Of a DNA stretch of 64,000 bases, positions 19,302 through 27,289 are shown piece by piece; the stretch's first letter is position 1; every line of letters starts with the position of its first letter. The stretch spans positions 186,001-250,000 of the forward strand of contig NZ_FWXX01000002.1 in the NCBI RefSeq assembly GCF_900176475.1, in the 5' to 3' direction. The notes below the pieces were generated by a model. The model searched no databases. It was not told the DNA's origin and saw only the letters and a list, made by a program, of their open reading frames with translations. Position numbers and translations under genes: made by a program. Origin of the DNA: Tropicibacter naphthalenivorans. GTDB lineage: Bacteria > Pseudomonadota > Alphaproteobacteria > Rhodobacterales > Rhodobacteraceae.

Positions 19302-19985
19302 TTAGTGTGCAGCCGAAAGACCGATGGTCAATGCCTCGGCGGCTTTGACATAGCCCTCATGGGTGCCATCGAGCAGTTTTGCAGCACGCGATGCCGCCGA
19401 ATCCGCCACCGGCGCGCCGGATACGGTCTCAATCCCCGCCGCGATTTCGGCCAGACGGGCCTGAAGCGCATCCGCGTCGTGCCCTGCCGCATCCTCCGAG
19501 GCGGCCTTCAGCTCATCGCGGATCGCGGCCAGCTCACCCGCAACCTCGGCCATGGAATCGTCGTCCGGGCGGGTCTCGATGTAGGTGCGGATCGCCCAGG
19601 CGGCCTCTTGGCCCAACAGCTCGCCGAACGCGGGCATCTTGGTGATGCCGTTCTGGGTGTAGCCATAGCGGAAGCGCTCGACATACCACTCATCGCCGTA
19701 TTCCTCGGCCTCGAGGAAGCGCAGATCAGGGGCCAGACCGCCCGAGATCACCTCCAGCCCGTGGCAGCGCGCGCAGTTCTGGTTGTAGCCCGAAGAGCCG
19801 ATTTCCACCGCCCGCGCCCAGGTTTCCTCGCCCACTTCCTCGGCGCGATAGGGGTTCTCGGTCAGCCATTCCTCGCCCACGGCGGGCAGGCCAGCGGTGT
19901 CCACCGCCTGCGGGGCCACATCACCATGCGCAAAAACCAGCGCGGGAACGGCACACAACACGGTCGTCAGCATAAGCTTTTTCAT
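19302..19985 (-). CDS. Periplasmic cytochrome c, PedF-like c-550
   Basis: 227 residues. The signal peptide is MKKLMLTTVLCAVPALVFA. The mature part begins HGDVAPQAVDTAGLPAVGEEWL and carries a single haem c motif, CARCHG, with KMPAFGELL supplying the distal Met. The N-terminal HG(D/N)V.PQAVDT and NQNCARCHGLE.ISGG patterns are those of cytochrome c-550 PedF, the electron acceptor of quinoprotein alcohol dehydrogenases. A coiled helical C-terminal extension follows residue 140. GGGAGGAG precedes the ATG. It is the first gene of a minus-strand run through the xoxJ-like gene and cox, and divergent from the PQQ-associated binding protein. Confidence 0.92.
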   Translation of the reverse strand: MKKLMLTTVLCAVPALVFAHGDVAPQAVDTAGLPAVGEEWLTENPYRAEEVGEETWARAVEIGSSGYNQNCARCHGLEVISGGLAPDLRFLEAEEYGDEWYVERFRYGYTQNGITKMPAFGELLGQEAAWAIRTYIETRPDDDSMAEVAGELAAIRDELKAASEDAAGHDADALQARLAEIAAGIETVSGAPVADSAASRAAKLLDGTHEGYVKAAEALTIGLSAAH

Positions 19986-20095
19986 TTTGGGTCTCCTCCC
20001 AAGTTTGGGTGTCCTATTCGTCGCCCTCCTCTCTAAGACATGGCGCAGGCGCGCTCTATTGGACTTTCGTGGGGACGGTTTGTCGCAATTGCAGA

Positions 20096-20108
20096 CCATG
20101 GTCGTATT
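20096..20108 (-). promoter_or_regulatory. Island motif in the divergent cytochrome/ABC promoter region
   Basis: The minus strand reads AATACGACCATGG. The core matches the copies upstream of xoxF (27497), the second cytochrome (26778) and the Sel1-like gene (24510). Orientation suggests the cytochrome c-550 operon as target. The 10-bp centre GACCATGGTC is itself a perfect palindrome. Confidence 0.5.
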
Positions 20109-20153
20109 GAGCCTGCGCGCCCAACCAATACCGTGCCCGAGGGGAGGAACATT

Positions 20154-21311
20154 ATGCGTGAATTTTTTTTACCTGTTGTGGTTGCCGGGATGATTGCGGC
20201 ATCGCCACTGGCGGCACAGGACATCTCGGTGGTCTATCTGCGGCAGGATGTGCCGCCGCCCCCGACCCTGTCCAACCTTGACCCGATCCCGGGGGATCTG
20301 GGGCAGCGCGGCGCGGAACTGGCGCTGCAAGACAACGCCACCACCGGCAAATTCATGGGCCAAAACTGGGCCTTAGAGATCGTCACGGTCCCCGAGGGGG
20401 GCGATTACCTCGCCGCCATGCAGGACGCGCTGGCCAAGACCGACCTCATGCTGCTGGATGCCCCCGCCGAGCAGCTGACCGCCGCCGCTGACCTTGCGCC
20501 CAACGCCCTGCTGTTCAACGTCGCCAATGCCGACAACGCCCTGCGCGACGACGCCTGCCGGGCGAACCTGCTGCACACCCTGCCCTCGCGCGCCATGAAG
20601 GCCGACGCGCTCATGCAGTTCTTTGTCAAACGCCGCTGGACCGACATCGCCATGATCACCGGCGAAGCGCCCGGCGATGTCGCCTTTGCCGATGCCCTTG
20701 ACCGCTCCGCCACGAAATTCGGCCTGAAAATCGGCAAACGCAAAACCTGGGCCTTTGACGCCGACATGCGCCGCAACGCCGCCCAAGAGGTGCCGCTGTT
20801 CACCCAAGATCTGGGCGACTACGACGTGCTGCTGGTCGCCGATGAGGCCAACGACTTCGCCCGCTACATCCCCTATAACACGTGGCACCCCCGCCCCGTC
20901 GCCGGCGCCGAAGGGCTCACCGCCCACGCCTGGGACCGCGTCGTGGAACAATGGGGCGCAGCCCAGCTCCAGTCGCGCTTCCACGACCTGACAGGCCGCG
21001 ACATGCAAGACGTGGACTACGCCGCTTGGGCCGCCATCCGCACGCTTGGCGAGGCGGTCACCCGCACCAAATCCGCCGACACGGCCACCTTGCGCAGCTA
21101 CATCCTCGGGCCCGACTTCGAACTGGCCGGTTTCAAGGGCCGCCCGCAGACCTTCCGCACATGGAACGGCCAGCTGCGCCAACCCATGCCGCTGACCTCA
21201 CGCGCCGCCCTGGTGGCCCAAGCCCCCCTCGACGGCTTCCTCCACCAGCGGAGCGAACTGGACACCCTGGGGCTGGACAAACCCGAAAGCGCCTGCTCCG
21301 CCTTCGACTAA
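20154..21311 (+). CDS. PQQ-associated ABC transporter substrate-binding protein
   Basis: 385 residues with a signal peptide (MREFFLPVVVAGMIAASPLAAQ). The fold is the branched-chain-amino-acid-binding type: LPSRAMKADALMQFFVKRRWTDIAMITG is the usual hinge region. Binding proteins of this subfamily occur with PQQ-dependent alcohol dehydrogenase systems, beside a beta-propeller protein, an ATPase and a permease, exactly as here (21393-24507). The substrate is unknown. GGGGAGGAAC is a strong ribosome binding site for the ATG at 20154. It begins the plus-strand run; a dispersed repeat follows its stop. Confidence 0.88.
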   Translation: MREFFLPVVVAGMIAASPLAAQDISVVYLRQDVPPPPTLSNLDPIPGDLGQRGAELALQDNATTGKFMGQNWALEIVTVPEGGDYLAAMQDALAKTDLMLLDAPAEQLTAAADLAPNALLFNVANADNALRDDACRANLLHTLPSRAMKADALMQFFVKRRWTDIAMITGEAPGDVAFADALDRSATKFGLKIGKRKTWAFDADMRRNAAQEVPLFTQDLGDYDVLLVADEANDFARYIPYNTWHPRPVAGAEGLTAHAWDRVVEQWGAAQLQSRFHDLTGRDMQDVDYAAWAAIRTLGEAVTRTKSADTATLRSYILGPDFELAGFKGRPQTFRTWNGQLRQPMPLTSRAALVAQAPLDGFLHQRSELDTLGLDKPESACSAFD

Positions 21312-21314
21312 GCC

Positions 21315-21364
21315 CTTCTTCTCTTTACAAATATCCCGGGGAGCACGAGGGGCAGCGCCCCTCG
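21315..21364 (+). repeat. Dispersed intergenic repeat, copy 2
   Basis: The core CTTCTTCTCTTT, AC, AAATATCC is followed by CGGGGAG and a perfect hairpin, CGAGGGGC-AGC-GCCCCTCG. It starts 4 nt after the binding protein stop. The same order of core then GC-rich hairpin is seen at 35413. Confidence 0.8.
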
Positions 21365-21392
21365 CACCCGCCCTCTCCACAAGGACAAACCG

Positions 21393-22355
21393 ATGAAACT
21401 GACCACCGCCCTCGCCACGCTCTTGCTCATGACCCCCGCATATGCGGACGAAATCTGGGTCACCAATGAAAAAGACGACACCATCAGCGTCATCGACGTA
21501 GACACCCTCGAAGTCATCAAAACCTACCCCACCGGCGAGCGCCCGCGCGGCATCACCTTCAGCCACGATTTCTCGCGCGTTTATATCTGTGCGTCGGACA
21601 GCGACGCGGTGCAGGTCATGGACCCGGCCACCGGCGAAATCCTGCACGACCTGCCGTCCGGCGAAGACCCCGAGCAGTTCGTCCTGCACCCCGATGACCG
21701 CCACCTCTATATTGCCAACGAAGACGACGCGATCACCACCGTGGTCGACACCCAGACCCGCACCGTTGTCGCCCAGATCGACGTCGGCATCGAACCCGAA
21801 GGCATGGCCGTCTCGCCCGATGGCAAGATCGCCATCACCACTTCGGAAACCACCAATATGGCCCATTGGATCGACACCGAAACGCAGCAAATCTTTGCCA
21901 ACTCGCTGGTGGATTCGCGCCCGCGCCACGCCGAATTCGTCAAGGACGGGACCGAGCTCTGGGTCTCCTCCGAGATCGGCGGCACCCTGTCCGTCTTCGA
22001 CCGTGACACCCAAGCGGAAAAGGCAAAGATCGAATTCAAACTGCCCAACATCCACCCCGACCGCATCCAGCCCGTTGGGTTCGAACTGTCCGCCGGCGAT
22101 GAATTCGCCTTTGTCGCGCTTGGCCCCGCCAACCATGTGGCGGTCGTGAATGCCGCCACCTACGAAGTCGAAGATTACATCCTCGTGGGCCGCCGTGTCT
22201 GGCATATGGCGTTCAATGCCGACAAAACCCAGCTGTTCACCACCAATGGCGTCTCTGGCGACGTAACAGTGATCGATGTCGCCAGCCGCAAGGCGATTAA
22301 ATCCATCAAGGTCGGCCGGTTCCCCTGGGGCGCGGCCCTGCGCCCCACCAACTAA
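21393..22355 (+). CDS. PQQ-associated YVTN beta-propeller protein
   Basis: 320 residues with a signal peptide (MKLTTALATLLLMTPAYA). About seven repeats of the form (W/Y)VTN..DDTISVIDVDTLEVIKTYPTGERPRGI follow, the YVTN beta-propeller pattern. This family is a regular member of PQQ-dependent alcohol oxidation gene sets, between a binding protein and an ATPase gene. Its task is not established; it is periplasmic and may hold or present a ligand to the ABC system or to XoxF. ACAAGGACAAACC precedes the ATG. It is co-directional with its neighbours. Confidence 0.9.
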   Translation: MKLTTALATLLLMTPAYADEIWVTNEKDDTISVIDVDTLEVIKTYPTGERPRGITFSHDFSRVYICASDSDAVQVMDPATGEILHDLPSGEDPEQFVLHPDDRHLYIANEDDAITTVVDTQTRTVVAQIDVGIEPEGMAVSPDGKIAITTSETTNMAHWIDTETQQIFANSLVDSRPRHAEFVKDGTELWVSSEIGGTLSVFDRDTQAEKAKIEFKLPNIHPDRIQPVGFELSAGDEFAFVALGPANHVAVVNAATYEVEDYILVGRRVWHMAFNADKTQLFTTNGVSGDVTVIDVASRKAIKSIKVGRFPWGAALRPTN

Positions 22356-22500
22356 ACAAGGGCGCCGCTTTGCGCCCCATCAATTGATATAGGGCGCAGC
22401 TCTACGCCAAAGCCAAGAAACCCGGGGCCGAATTTCGCCCCGGAGCCACGGCGACTTTGCCGACCCAATCCATAAGAAAACGACACCAAGGGAGTAAACT

Positions 22501-22965
22501 ATGTCTTTGTTTTCGATGAAATCCGTCCTGATCGCCGCTTTGGCCGTCGCCCTGCCCATGGGCGCCATGGCCGACGATGACGACGATGATGATGACGGCT
22601 TTGGCATGGCGGGCGTCCTGTCCGCCAGCAACAAAGAAGACCTGCCCCCGGTCATCCTGTCCGCCGGGATGCCGCTGGCCGACGCCCCGTGGGAGCTGAA
22701 ATCCGGCACCTATTACGAATTCGAAATCCAAGGCGACGGCAGCCAGGAACTGGCGCTGGTCGGCCCCGAGTTCTTCCGCGCGATCTGGATCGACGAGATC
22801 GTCGTCGAGGGTCTCGAAATCCGACCCCTCGGCCTTGACAGCGTCGAGTTCGACGAAGCGGGCGAGATGGAAATCGGCTTTCTCGCGATCAAGCCCGGCA
22901 GCTATTACATCAAGGTCCCCGGCTCCACCGGAGAGACGCAACGGCTTGAGATCACAATCAAATAA
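22501..22965 (+). CDS. Small secreted protein with an N-terminal octa-aspartate
   Basis: 154 residues. The signal peptide (MKSVLIAALAVALPMGAMA) is followed directly by eight Asp residues and GFGMAG, so cleavage would expose a polyaspartate N terminus. The Asp codons are mixed GAC/GAT, so it is not a DNA slippage tract. The remaining ~110 residues look like a beta-sandwich: SGTYYEFEIQGDGSQELALV near the middle and IKPGSYYIKVPGST near the end, reminiscent of cupredoxin-like folds but without a Cys/His/Met copper site. It lies between the PQQ-associated propeller and ATPase genes. I infer a role in binding Ca or lanthanide for XoxF, or as an acidic partner of the ABC system. The family was not recognised. 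Confidence 0.85.
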   Translation: MSLFSMKSVLIAALAVALPMGAMADDDDDDDDGFGMAGVLSASNKEDLPPVILSAGMPLADAPWELKSGTYYEFEIQGDGSQELALVGPEFFRAIWIDEIVVEGLEIRPLGLDSVEFDEAGEMEIGFLAIKPGSYYIKVPGSTGETQRLEITIK

Positions 22966-23002
22966 GCCATACTGCGCGCCACAAGAGCGCACGGAGCCGG
23001 AC

Positions 23003-23719
23003 ATGAGCCTCAAGGTCAGTGACCTATCGTTTTCCTACGGGCCCAAACGGGCCTTGGACGCTGTAACGTTCGAGGCCCGGTCCGGCAAATTTACCGCGCT
23101 TTTGGGACCCAACGGCGCGGGCAAATCCACGCTGTTCGGCCTGCTGACGCGGCTGTTCACCTCGCCCCAAGGGGTGATCGAGGTCGCAGGCCAAGACCTG
23201 CGAAGCGCCCCGCGCGCGGCTCTTGCGCAGATGGGCATCGTCTTTCAGCAGCAGACGCTGGATCTGGACCTGACCGTGCGCCAGAACCTGACCTATTTCG
23301 CCGCCCTGCACGGCCTTTCGGGGCGCGATGCCCGCACCCGCATCGACGCCGCGCTCGACCGGCTGTCGATGCTGGAGCGCGCCCACGAAAAGGCCCGCGC
23401 CCTCAACGGCGGTCACCGTCGCCGGGCCGAGATCGCCCGCGCGTTGATCCACCAGCCCAAGGTCCTGCTGCTGGACGAGCCGACCGTGGGCCTTGACGCC
23501 GCCGCGCGCGCGGCGATCACAACCCACGTGCATGACCTGACCCAAGATCACGCCCTGACCGTCCTATGGGCCACCCATCTGACCGACGAAGTCCTGCCCG
23601 ATGACGACGTCGTCCTGCTGCACCAAGGCCGCATCCGCGCCACCGGCCCGGCCCAGGACCTGTGTGGCACGCAAACCCTTAAGGATTGGTTCCTAAGTCA
23701 GACACAGGCGCCCGCATGA
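23003..23719 (+). CDS. PQQ-associated ABC transporter ATP-binding protein
   Basis: 238 residues. Walker A is GPNGAGKST, the Q-loop lies in MGIVFQQQTL, and Walker B is LLLDEPTVGLD, with a D-loop and switch His (WATHL). The signature loop reads LNGGHRRR in place of LSGGQ, a marked deviation from the usual signature. It is the ATPase of the PQQ-associated system and pairs with the ABC-2 type permease whose ATG overlaps its stop by 4 bp (ATGA). The ATG at 23003 starts MSLKVSDLSFSYG. The permease type suggests export or a non-import function even though a binding protein is encoded nearby. Confidence 0.92.
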   Translation: MSLKVSDLSFSYGPKRALDAVTFEARSGKFTALLGPNGAGKSTLFGLLTRLFTSPQGVIEVAGQDLRSAPRAALAQMGIVFQQQTLDLDLTVRQNLTYFAALHGLSGRDARTRIDAALDRLSMLERAHEKARALNGGHRRRAEIARALIHQPKVLLLDEPTVGLDAAARAAITTHVHDLTQDHALTVLWATHLTDEVLPDDDVVLLHQGRIRATGPAQDLCGTQTLKDWFLSQTQAPA

Positions 23720-24507
23720 CCCGCTATTTACCTGCATTTCGCGCCATAACCACCCGAGAAGCCTTGCGTTTTCTCCATCAGCGGGAACGGTTCCTTGCCG
23801 CTCTCGTGCGCCCTTTGGTCTGGCTTTTGGTCTTTGCCGCGGGCTTTCGTGCCGCCCTTGGCCTGTCGATCACGCCGCCCTATCAGACCTATATCACCTA
23901 CGAGACCTACATCGTTCCCGGTTTGTGCGGAATGATATTACTTTTCAATGGGATGCAGTCCTCTCTTAGTCTGGTTTACGACCGCGAGATGGGCTCTATG
24001 CGGCTTTTGCTGACAGCGCCCCTGCCCCGATGGTTCCTTTTGTTTTCAAAGCTTTGCGCGGCGACCTTCATCGGGGTTCTGCAATGCTACACCTTCCTCG
24101 CCGTGGCGTGGGCCTTTGACATTACGCTGCCGCCTTTGGGGTACCTGACGGCGCTGCCCGCGCTGATCCTTGCGGGGTTGATGCTGGGCGCTTTGGGCCT
24201 TGCTCTGTCGTCCTTTATCAAGCAGCTCGAGAATTTCGCCGGGGTGATGAACTTTGTGATCTTCCCAATGTTCTTTCTCAGCTCCGCGCTCTATCCGCTT
24301 TGGAAGATGGCAGAATCTTCGGAACTGCTGCACGACATCTGCGCTGCGAACCCCTTTACCCATGCGGTCGAGCTGATCCGTTTCGCGCTCTATGTGGACA
24401 TTGCGCCATGGCCGTTGCTGTGGACGGTGCTGGCGACGCTTGTGTTCATGGCGCTGGCGATCTGGGGCTATGATCCGGCGCGCGGATTGGTGCGGCGCAA
24501 GGGCTGA
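23716..24507 (+). CDS. ABC-2 type permease of the PQQ-associated transporter
   Basis: 263 residues with six predicted membrane helices, including FLAALVRPLVWLLVFAAGF, PGLCGMILLFNGM and NFVIFPMFFLSSALYPLW, the last being a typical ABC-2 motif region. ABC-2 permeases are usually exporters (drug, polysaccharide or cofactor types). The gene overlaps the ATPase stop, so the two are translated together. Base composition is somewhat richer in T than its neighbours but not foreign. With the binding protein at 20154 and the propeller, it makes the standard PQQ-associated set. Confidence 0.9.
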   Translation: MTRYLPAFRAITTREALRFLHQRERFLAALVRPLVWLLVFAAGFRAALGLSITPPYQTYITYETYIVPGLCGMILLFNGMQSSLSLVYDREMGSMRLLLTAPLPRWFLLFSKLCAATFIGVLQCYTFLAVAWAFDITLPPLGYLTALPALILAGLMLGALGLALSSFIKQLENFAGVMNFVIFPMFFLSSALYPLWKMAESSELLHDICAANPFTHAVELIRFALYVDIAPWPLLWTVLATLVFMALAIWGYDPARGLVRRKG

Positions 24508-24509
24508 TC

Positions 24510-24521
24510 TACGACCATAGC
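24510..24521 (+). promoter_or_regulatory. Island motif upstream of the Sel1-like gene
   Basis: It reads TACGACCATAGC, starting 2 bp after the permease stop. A -10-like TAGGAT begins 28 bp beyond the motif end, nearly the same spacing as at xoxF (27 bp). This suggests a separate promoter for the gene at 24574. Confidence 0.45.
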
Positions 24522-24573
24522 GGGCATGAAATCGGCCAAAAGCTGTGCTAGGATCCCCCAAGGAGGATTCACA

Positions 24574-25107
24574 ATGAAGACATTTACCCTCGCGATTGCA
24601 ATGGCTTGCGCGCCGGTCTTAACGCAGGCCGACGAGTTGGGCACGCTGAACCCAGAAGAGCTGACCTGGGGCTCGATCCTTGAAAAAGCCGAGCGCGGCG
24701 AGACCAGCATGACCACCTGCGCGTCGGGCTATATGCTGACGAAATCGGGAAAGCATGACGAGGCGCGCCGGTTGTTCCTGCGCTGCGCCGAGGCCGGGTA
24801 CACGGGTACCATGACCTGGATGTCTTATATGGAAAACAATGGCTTCGGGGGTGAATATAACCCGGATGCCTCCGCCGAATGGGACCGCCGCGCCGCCGAA
24901 CTGGGTGATCCGGTGGGCAAGTTCAACCACGGTCTGAACCTGATGCGCGGGCATGGCATTGGGCAGGATCAGGACCTTGGCCGCCGGATGGTCGATGAAG
25001 CCGCCGAAGCGGGGCTCGAGATCGCGCAACGGCTGCAAGGGGCAGATTACGATCTGGACGAGGTCACGCCGGACGCGGACAACTGGCGCTACGCCCCGCT
25101 GTTCTAA
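24574..25107 (+). CDS. Secreted Sel1/TPR-like repeat protein
   Basis: 177 residues with a signal peptide (MKTFTLAIAMACAPVLTQA). Helical repeats follow: KSGKHDEARRLFLRCAEAGYTGTM, PDASAEWDRRAAELGDPVGKFNHGLNLMRGHGI, DQDLGRRMVDEAAEAGLEIAQRL. These are Sel1-like units, so it probably mediates protein contacts in the periplasm. AAGGAGG precedes the ATG at 24574. It is convergent with the ATPase gene on the minus strand, with three bases between the stops. Its place in the island and its own copy of the regulatory motif suggest a role in alcohol oxidation, but no function is known. Confidence 0.82.
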   Translation: MKTFTLAIAMACAPVLTQADELGTLNPEELTWGSILEKAERGETSMTTCASGYMLTKSGKHDEARRLFLRCAEAGYTGTMTWMSYMENNGFGGEYNPDASAEWDRRAAELGDPVGKFNHGLNLMRGHGIGQDQDLGRRMVDEAAEAGLEIAQRLQGADYDLDEVTPDADNWRYAPLF

Positions 25108-25110
25108 ACG

Positions 25111-25746
25111 TTACGGCGCGTCCAACGTCGCGGGCGCGCCGCTCAGCCGTAGGGTGCGGGTCGCCAGACGCTCTGCCTCGGACATCACGTGGGTGACCAG
25201 CAGCGTGGTCACCGTGCGGCGGGCGCGCAGGGCTTCGAACAGGGTCATCATCTCGTCCGCCAGCTTGGTGTCGAGCGAGACAAACGGCTCGTCCATCAGC
25301 AGCAGCTCGGGGTCTCCGGCAAAGGCACGGGCCAGCGCCATACGCCGCTGCTGGCCAAGGCTGAGCTGGCGGGGAAAGTCATCGCCGCGCCCGCCAAGAC
25401 CAACCTCGGTCAGGGCGTCTTCGGCGGCATCCGCGGAGATGCGCAGGGGCAAGGTCAGGTTGTCGCGCAAGGACCGCCACGGCAGCAGCGTCGGTTCCTG
25501 AAACACCATGCCAAGGCGATCGGGCCGCTCGACCGTGCCGCGATGGGGCTGCAACCCCGCAAGGATGCGCAGCAGCGTGGTTTTTCCCACCCCCGACGGG
25601 CCGGTCAACGCCACCGTTTCGCCCGCGCGCAGGTCAAACCCCACAGGCCCAAGAACCGGACGCCCCGCAAAGGTGACGCCCGGCAGGTCGAGCCGCGCCA
25701 CCACCGGCAGCGCAGCGTCTGTGGTATGAACCAACCTCAGTCCCAC
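25111..25746 (-). CDS. ABC transporter ATP-binding protein, NitT/TauT type
   Basis: 211 residues from a GTG at 25746 that directly abuts the stop of the binding protein gene. Walker A is GPSGVGKTT, the Q-loop lies in MVFQEPTLLPWRSL, the signature is LSLGQQRRMALARAF, and Walker B is LLLMDEPFVSLD, with switch His in VTHVMSEAE. This is an SsuB/TauB-like import ATPase. The matching permease is not adjacent; the only candidate is at 9959-10717, about 14 kb away. The SsuB-like signature supports pairing with that permease and the binding protein at 25747. Confidence 0.92.
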   Translation of the reverse strand: MGLRLVHTTDAALPVVARLDLPGVTFAGRPVLGPVGFDLRAGETVALTGPSGVGKTTLLRILAGLQPHRGTVERPDRLGMVFQEPTLLPWRSLRDNLTLPLRISADAAEDALTEVGLGGRGDDFPRQLSLGQQRRMALARAFAGDPELLLMDEPFVSLDTKLADEMMTLFEALRARRTVTTLLVTHVMSEAERLATRTLRLSGAPATLDAP

Positions 25747-26721
25747 TCAGGAACCGGGCTGGACGAACAGGCCGTCGGGCAGTTCGGTCGCGGTGCCCAC
25801 AAGGTCCGCCCCGCCGAGATCCGCCATCAGCTTGAGCATCTTGGCGGCGGCGTCCTCATCCACCGGGCCGGGCGCGGGAATGCCAGCGCGGAAGCCCGCC
25901 TTGAGCGCGTCGAACTGCGCGTCGGTCTTGGCCTTCATGCGCGGGCGCAGGCGATCCCATTCGGCCTCGTCGCTGGCCAGCAGGTCCTTGGCATCGCGCG
26001 AGGCGGCGGCGAGCCCCTGCACCAGCTCGGGGTGCTGTTCCAGCAGCTCGCCCTTGAACACATAGCCCAGCAGCGGCGTCTGCGGGTCCAGCCCCAGCGC
26101 GGTCGCGGCCTGTTCCACGGTGACCAGCGGTTTCATCCCGCCCGCCTCCATCTTGGCCAGGAAGTGCCAAAAGTTGATGGCGCCATCCAGCTCGCCCTGA
26201 AGGCCGGTTTTAAAGATCAGCGGCGGCGCGCCAAAGACCTGTTCCGTCTCGGCGGCCAGATCCATGCCGTGCTCTTGTTCGGCATAGGCGCGCAGGATCA
26301 GCCAGCTTTTGTCCAGCGGACCGCCCGCGATGCCGATCTTGCCGCCCTTGAGGTCGGCCAGCGATTGCGCATCCGAGTCGCCCGGCACCATCACGGCACC
26401 CACGGCGCGGCTGTAGGGCACAAAGACAAAGTCATGCCCGGCGGCGCGCTGGCGCGCGACCCAGAGCCAATCCGAGACGATCACATCCGCCTCACCGCCC
26501 TGAAAGGCGACCTGCGCCGCGGACCCGCCAGCGACGCCCTGAACTTGCAGATCAAAGCCGTGCTTGCCGTCGAAATCATTGTGCTGGATCACGTCCAGTT
26601 CCCAGTTGACGGTGCCGTATTCCAGCACGGCGGCGCGCAGCACCGGGGTTTCCGCAAGCGCTGCGACCGACGTGGCAACCAGCGCCACCGTGGCGGCGCG
26701 AAGTGTCGAAATGAAAGACAT
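25747..26721 (-). CDS. NitT/TauT-type substrate-binding protein
   Basis: 324 residues with a signal peptide (MSFISTLRAATVALVATSVAALA). The start at 26721 has GGAGGAATTC upstream; a start six codons earlier is possible. The mature fold is SsuA/TauA-like: GVAGGSAAQVAFQGGEADVIVSDWLWVARQRAAG and a LADLKGGKIGIAGGPLDKSW segment. Members occur in XoxF gene sets of rhodobacters, where the ligand is unknown; small organosulfonates, metals or a lanthanophore are possible. It is divergent from the cytochrome c gene at 26885, with an island motif between them. Confidence 0.9.
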   Translation of the reverse strand: MSFISTLRAATVALVATSVAALAETPVLRAAVLEYGTVNWELDVIQHNDFDGKHGFDLQVQGVAGGSAAQVAFQGGEADVIVSDWLWVARQRAAGHDFVFVPYSRAVGAVMVPGDSDAQSLADLKGGKIGIAGGPLDKSWLILRAYAEQEHGMDLAAETEQVFGAPPLIFKTGLQGELDGAINFWHFLAKMEAGGMKPLVTVEQAATALGLDPQTPLLGYVFKGELLEQHPELVQGLAAASRDAKDLLASDEAEWDRLRPRMKAKTDAQFDALKAGFRAGIPAPGPVDEDAAAKMLKLMADLGGADLVGTATELPDGLFVQPGS

Positions 26722-26777
26722 GAATTCCTCCCGTTTCATGTTCCCCTAGAAGGTATCACCGGGAAATCGCACCACTA

Positions 26778-26789
26778 TACGACCATTGG
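26778..26789 (+). promoter_or_regulatory. Island motif between binding protein and cytochrome c genes
   Basis: It reads TACGACCATTGG in the divergent region. By the orientation seen at xoxF it faces the cytochrome c gene at 26885. A perfect -35 hexamer, TTGACA, is at 26812-26817, but no good -10 follows at the usual distance. Confidence 0.5.
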
Positions 26790-26884
26790 ACTAGGCAATC
26801 GGCGCGATCCGTTGACACAGATCAATCCTGCGCGCGTGGGCGGGGCGTAGCCTTGGCCCAGATCCAACCAAAAGGAGAGAGCCC

Positions 26885-27289
26885 ATGCGCACTCTGATCC
26901 CCCTCGCCGCCCTTATCCTTGCCGCTGCTCCGGCGGTGGCGGACACCTTTGAAAAGGTCAAGATCGACGCGGGCGCGTCCCTGTTTGACACCGATTGCCG
27001 CCGCTGCCATGCCACCGACGCCACGGACCCGTCCTATGGCCCGCCGCTGGAGAACGTGCTGTACCGCGCTGCCGGAAGCATCGAGGATTACGACTATTCC
27101 ATCGCGCTCGAGGCATCGGGCATTGTCTGGACCCCCGCCGCCCTGCGCGCCTGGATGGAGGACAACGACGGCTTTATGCCCGGCACCAAGATGCGCCACG
27201 TCGGGATCAAGGACCGCACGGTTCAGGATTTCATCCTCGCGTATCTCACGTCGATTTCGACCCGCGATAACACGGCCATCGACCAGTAA
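26885..27289 (+). CDS. Periplasmic cytochrome c next to xoxF
   Basis: 134 residues with a signal peptide (MRTLIPLAALILAAAPAVA). A single haem c motif, CRRCHA, follows, with DNDGFMPGTKM as the likely distal Met region. This is a class I cytochrome c of about 115 mature residues. It precedes xoxF by 318 bp on the same strand and is a good candidate for its electron acceptor (XoxG role), a role that could also belong to the c-550 at 19302. AAAAGGAGAG is a strong ribosome binding site. Confidence 0.9.
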   Translation: MRTLIPLAALILAAAPAVADTFEKVKIDAGASLFDTDCRRCHATDATDPSYGPPLENVLYRAAGSIEDYDYSIALEASGIVWTPAALRAWMEDNDGFMPGTKMRHVGIKDRTVQDFILAYLTSISTRDNTAIDQ

